Below are positions 59,986 through 64,000 of a stretch of 64,000 nucleotides of DNA, one piece after another. The notes under the pieces are model-generated. The model was not told the origin of the DNA. It was given only the letters and a program-made list of their open reading frames with translations, and did not search any database. Both the position numbers and the translations under genes were made by a program. Source of the DNA: Tachypleus tridentatus (taxonomy: Eukaryota > Arthropoda > Merostomata > Xiphosura > Limulidae); NCBI RefSeq assembly GCF_004210375.1, contig NC_134830.1, positions 12,276,001 through 12,340,000 of the forward strand. The letters run 5' to 3'. Every line of letters begins with the position of its first letter. Positions within the stretch are counted from its first letter, which is position 1.

Positions 59986-60889
59986 TTTGTTTTCATGCAT
60001 TTTACACTTTCCGAGTTTATTCCGTAAATTCTTCAACACAAAATTTTGTATCCAGTTTCTAGAAACGTCAGATTTTTTACATTGCACTCTCCGCATATTT
60101 CAATACAAGAATAATTTACAGCATACACTTCTCTCCAGTAAAACGTAATTGGCGATGAGCACTGCAAGAGAGAAATTAAAATTGTGAAAGGTCTCCTCTG
60201 AAACTTTACATTAAAAACGTTAATTACATACACGAAATTGCAGGTAAAATCCTAACAAACATGCCATAATATTTTGACATTTGCAAGCAGCTCTCACAGG
60301 AAACCTAGTTATGAAACGTCATGAAACCTCATACATCCACGTGAAAAAGGAGTAATGATATATTCAAATGAAGAAGAGGATTTATTGACTTTTAATTTAT
60401 AATTTTCGCTTACACGTGCATTTAATATTAGCGTATTTGTTTTAAAATAATGAGAAACTGTTACAGTGCATGCACGAGCTTTCAATCCATTATTTATCGC
60501 ACGCTAGGAGAAAAGTGCTCATTATTCTTTCTTACACCCCTTACATAATTTTTGTAAGTTTCTTTAGCGCTACTCCATTGTTACATACGTTTCTCGTGGA
60601 TTCTGTTATGACACAAAACGATTTGTTTTAACTCGGGTTCATCTACACAAGTAAAGTAAGAGAAAACCGGAAAGAATGAATATTTCTAGTCTCGAGCTAC
60701 TTCAGAAATGCATATCATTGCAAACAGGCGGTCGGTCATACTTAGAAGATGCGTACTGACCATCAAGAAGAAACAGTGACAGCATATTAAACGTTCGAAA
60801 AGAAAAGAAAACTACATTAAAGACGAACAGGGTTACAGACACAATTGAAACATTGAAATATTACTTCTACTAATAGTTATTGTGTGTGC

Positions 60890-62682
60890 ATATTAAGTAT
60901 GAACAATTTCGTAATTACTGGTGGAAGCGATGGTTTACAAAGAAAAGAAGGTACCAATTCTAAGGAAATTTTGTGTAAAAATAGAGTCTTATTATTGTAA
61001 AGTTTCACGTGTACCAGTACTATTTAAATTTAATTTCTTTTTGAGTGAGATAATTAAAATTATTTTCGTAGCTCTTACTCCTCAATATTGTAATTGTAAC
61101 GTCAGCTTCAGGGAAACGAAGTGAGAATGGGTTTTATACGCTCATATTTCTGTATCGCAAGCAAAGCTAAAATCTTACTTGTACTTTGAAGGGTAGATCG
61201 AAACAGTTCTGTTTATTGAGATTTGTCTGTATGTATTCATTGGGCAATCCAAGATCACGAAGAATTTTATAAAACGCACTATTTACCTATATTAAAGACA
61301 GATGAATAATAGCTATCTGACATGGGATTTGTTTTTGGAACATTATCATTTGCCTACGTAATAGTGAGAATTTCTACTAAACATCTGCGATGATCATTAT
61401 GCCTCAAAGGTAAGGGCGTTAGTTCTCCATTTACAATCAAATGCTCGTATATCTCTTTAGAAGTATGAAACAATTCGAATTTAGAGGCAAATTAGAACAA
61501 ATTGTGATATTTCAAACCGTATTTAATTAGAGTAGGTATTTGCAAATTTCAAAGTCAAAGAGAAGAAAAATTGTTTGGTAAATTTCTGAAACGTCCGTGT
61601 TTTATTTAATTTTCTATGAAACTGCTAAGTTATAAAGCAGTAAAAGCAATAAATAACTTAGAAATTCTCAAATATTTTCTCATAATTACGTCTTGATCAT
61701 AAAGTAAAGAATTTAACCTTCTTATTTCGTAATTATTTCAGAGAACAAAGATCGTTTGTATCTAAAGTTCACTGTAAATGATTTGCCTATGAAATGTGAT
61801 TGTTGATATAAATGCAGTTATATAATTAGTACGTAGGTAAAACGCTAACTATGCTTTTAAGAAAACTTTATTACAAGTATTGACAAGTCTAAACACAGTG
61901 AAACCGTTTATGATTGTATGAGAAACAAGCGTTTTACTTATATTTCGTGATTTTGGAAAGAAATTACCACGTTCCACAAACTCTACTTTTCTTATCCTCA
62001 AAGTTTACAACGATTGTGAGCCGTCTTGTTATCGAAGTTTCCACTGTGATGTATTTAAAAAAAGATAAATATCTTCATTTCAAGAAGGGTAATTTATGAG
62101 TTAAGCATAAATATGATGTAAGAAGTATATAAATGTTTGATTCTCTATGTTTTCGGAGAGGACTTATTTCTCTATGCCTCTAGTACTCGCACTTGTTGTT
62201 TCACAGTTACTACTAAATAACATTACACATCTTTTGATAGAGATATATTATGTTATTGAAGTTTTTCACCACTTACACTGTGCTGTGAACAGAGTATACC
62301 TGGCAGTTACTACCACTGGAAACATAGTTTCAGGTGTAAAAGATAAATTGTTTAATGAGTGATGTGTTATTCGTATTGCCTTGTTAAATGTTTTCGTTCA
62401 TGTTTATAAAATGGCGTACATATCGATGACATCATTGAAAGTGAATGAGCAGGAAAACGTCATTTCATTTTGAATCCCAAGAGATAACTTTCAAAGTATT
62501 TCTTCAACTCGGTGTATTCTCTATGAAGTATGATTTATTTTAACCTAAAGGAAAATCATTCTTATTTTGGAAAGTCATAATTTTGCCATCCATTTGTCAG
62601 TCATGTTCTGTATTATTTAGATGGGAGGCATCATTGAAAATTTCTTCACCTTTCTTCATGCGTTTTTTGTTATATTAGTAGC
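60890..62682 (-). repeat. Segment L, inverted copy 3
   Basis: Collinear with inverted copy 2, with a few private substitutions (for example TATTTAAAAAAAGATAAA for TATTTGGAAAAAGATAAA). Confidence 0.9.
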
Positions 62683-62693
62683 AAAATCACGTC

Positions 62694-62766
62694 TGGAGGC
62701 GCTGGGTATCGATCCCAGTACCTCTCGCATGCTAAGCGAGCGCTCTACCACTTGAGCTACGCCCCC
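62694..62766 (-). tRNA. tRNA-Ala-AGC: tRNA-Ala(AGC), minus strand, canonical
   Basis: Identical to the copy at 59913, with the same 5' flank (TGCATGAAAACAAAGGG). Confidence 0.97.
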
Positions 62767-63670
62767 TTTGTTTTCATGCATTTTACACTTTCCGAGTTTA
62801 TTCCGTAAATTCTTCAACACAAAATTTTGTATCCAGTTTCTAGAAACGTCAGATTTTTTACATTGCACTCTCCGCATATTTCAATACAAGAGTAATTTAC
62901 AGCATACACTTCTCTCCAGTAAAACGTAATTGGCGATGAGCACTGCAAGAGAGAAATTAAAATTGTGAAAGGTCTCCTCTGAAACTTTACATTAAAAACG
63001 TTAATTACATACACGAAATTGCAGGTAAAATCCTAACAAACATGCCATAATATTTTGACATTTGCAAGCAGCTCTCACAGGAAACCTAGTTATGAAACGT
63101 CATGAAACCTCATACATCCACGTGAAAAAGGAGTAATGATATATTCAAATGAAGAAGAGGATTTATTGACTTTTAATTTATAATTTTCGCTTACACGTGC
63201 ATTTAATATTAGCGTATTTGTTTTAAAATAATGAGAAACTGTTACAGTGCATGCACGAGCTTTCAATCCATTATTTATCGCACGCTAGGAGAAAAGTGCT
63301 CATTATTCTTTCTTACACCCCTTACATAATTTTTGTAAGTTTCTTTAGCGCTACTCCATTGTTACATACGTTTCTCGTGGATTCTGTTATGACACAAAAC
63401 GATTTGTTTTAACTCGGGTTCATCTACACAAGTAAAGTAAGAGAAAACCGGAAAGAATGAATATTTCTAGTCTCGAGCTACTTCAGAAATGCATATCATT
63501 GCAAACAGGCGGTCGGTCATACTTAGAAGATGCGTACTGACCATCAAGAAGAAACAGTGACAGCATATTAAACGTTCGAAAAGAAAAGAAAACTACATTA
63601 AAGACGAACAGGGTTACAGACACAATTGAAACATTGAAATATTACTTCTACTAATAGTTATTGTGTGTGC

Positions 63671-64000
63671 ATATTAAGTATGAACAATTTCGTAATTACT
63701 GGTGGAAGCGATGGTTTACAAAGAAAAAGAAGGTACCAATTCTAAGGAAATTTTGTGTAAAAATAGAGTCTTATTATTGTAAAGTTTCACGTGTACCAGT
63801 ACTATTTAAATTTAATTTCTTTTTTGAGTGAGATAATTAAAATTATTTTCGTAGCTCTTACTCCTCAATATTGTAATTGTAACGTCAGCTTCAGGGAAAC
63901 GAAGTGAGAATGGGTTTTATACGCTCATATTTCTGTATCGCAAGCAAAGCTAAAATCTTACTTGTACTTTGAAGGGTAGATCGAAACAGTTCTGTTTATT
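63671..64000 (-). repeat. Segment L, inverted copy 4 (cut by the window edge)
   Basis: The first ~330 bp of another inverted L in plus-strand order. The array continues beyond the window. Confidence 0.9.

Larger units (their letters stand above)
59986..62766 (-). repeat. Full-length 2781-bp unit
   Basis: Second complete unit of the inverted arm, in tandem with the first and almost identical to it. Confidence 0.93.
54846..64000 (-). repeat. Inverted arm of the tRNA-Ala megasatellite
   Basis: Units are full length (tRNA, L, S), 2785 and 2781 bp, and run off the right edge. Fixed differences from the direct arm include CTCCTAGCGTGCG for CTCCGAGCGTGCG, a 10-bp TGAGGTTTCA/TGACGTTTCA duplication where the direct arm has TGACGTTTCA once, and GGGGTGTAAGAAAG for GGGGTGTAATGAAG. 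Confidence 0.97.

Noticed and set aside
20099-64000. Silk-related alanine tRNA expansion
   Set aside because: It would be attractive in a spider, but the SINE family suggests, from memory only, a horseshoe crab, and nothing in the window links the array to silk.

Overview
The window is non-coding, repeat-dominated, AT-rich eukaryotic DNA. It holds tRNA-derived SINEs, a hAT transposon, a mariner-like fossil, a foldback MITE, a minisatellite, a large tRNA gene array and two 500-N scaffold gaps. The tRNA-Ala resembles, from memory, arthropod tRNA-Ala. The long SINE family, with its GTAGCTTTGTGCGAAATTC tail, is one I associate from memory with horseshoe crab genomes (Tachypleus/Limulus). An arthropod, probably a chelicerate, is my best guess; the species is not proven.

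Layout. (1) 1-7105: a minisatellite of 38-40 bp units in alternating orientation blocks, with a ~2.9-3.0 kb higher-order duplication. (2) 7106-13742: mostly unique AT-rich DNA. It contains one convincing internal exon candidate on the minus strand (7525-7641), an (AT)n run, a 387-bp palindromic MITE, a possible degraded coding stretch and a dead mariner-like transposase. (3) 13743-19598: a broken minus-strand hAT transposon of the ZBED5/SCAND3-like lineage carrying a SINE, followed by more SINE copies of two families that share a 3' tail. (4) 19599-20098: gap. (5) 20099-54345: a direct array of tRNA-Ala(AGC) units on the plus strand. (6) 54346-54845: gap. (7) 54846-64000: the same array inverted, as a separately diverged subfamily.

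The main result is the tRNA-Ala array: 27 tRNA-Ala copies on plus and 3 on minus, with none of another type. The spacing between consecutive copies takes only four values: ~2.77 kb, ~2.17 kb, ~0.965 kb and 0.369 kb. These are the four products of combining two deletions in one ancestral 2.78-kb unit. One removes a ~1.8-kb spacer segment (here called L). The other removes ~0.6 kb just 5' of the tRNA (here called dS). Both breakpoints show 3-4 bp microhomology. The dS deletion also replaces the tRNA's 5' acceptor strand, giving five chimeric copies that lose the G3:U70 alanine identity pair. Sixteen consecutive ~965-bp intervals form the core (33830-49275). Three ~3.13-kb two-gene dimers precede it.

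No complete protein-coding host gene is visible. Open frames inside the array are by-products of the tRNA and spacer sequence. Many copy-to-copy differences are homopolymer or dinucleotide length changes, so some may be assembly consensus errors rather than biology.
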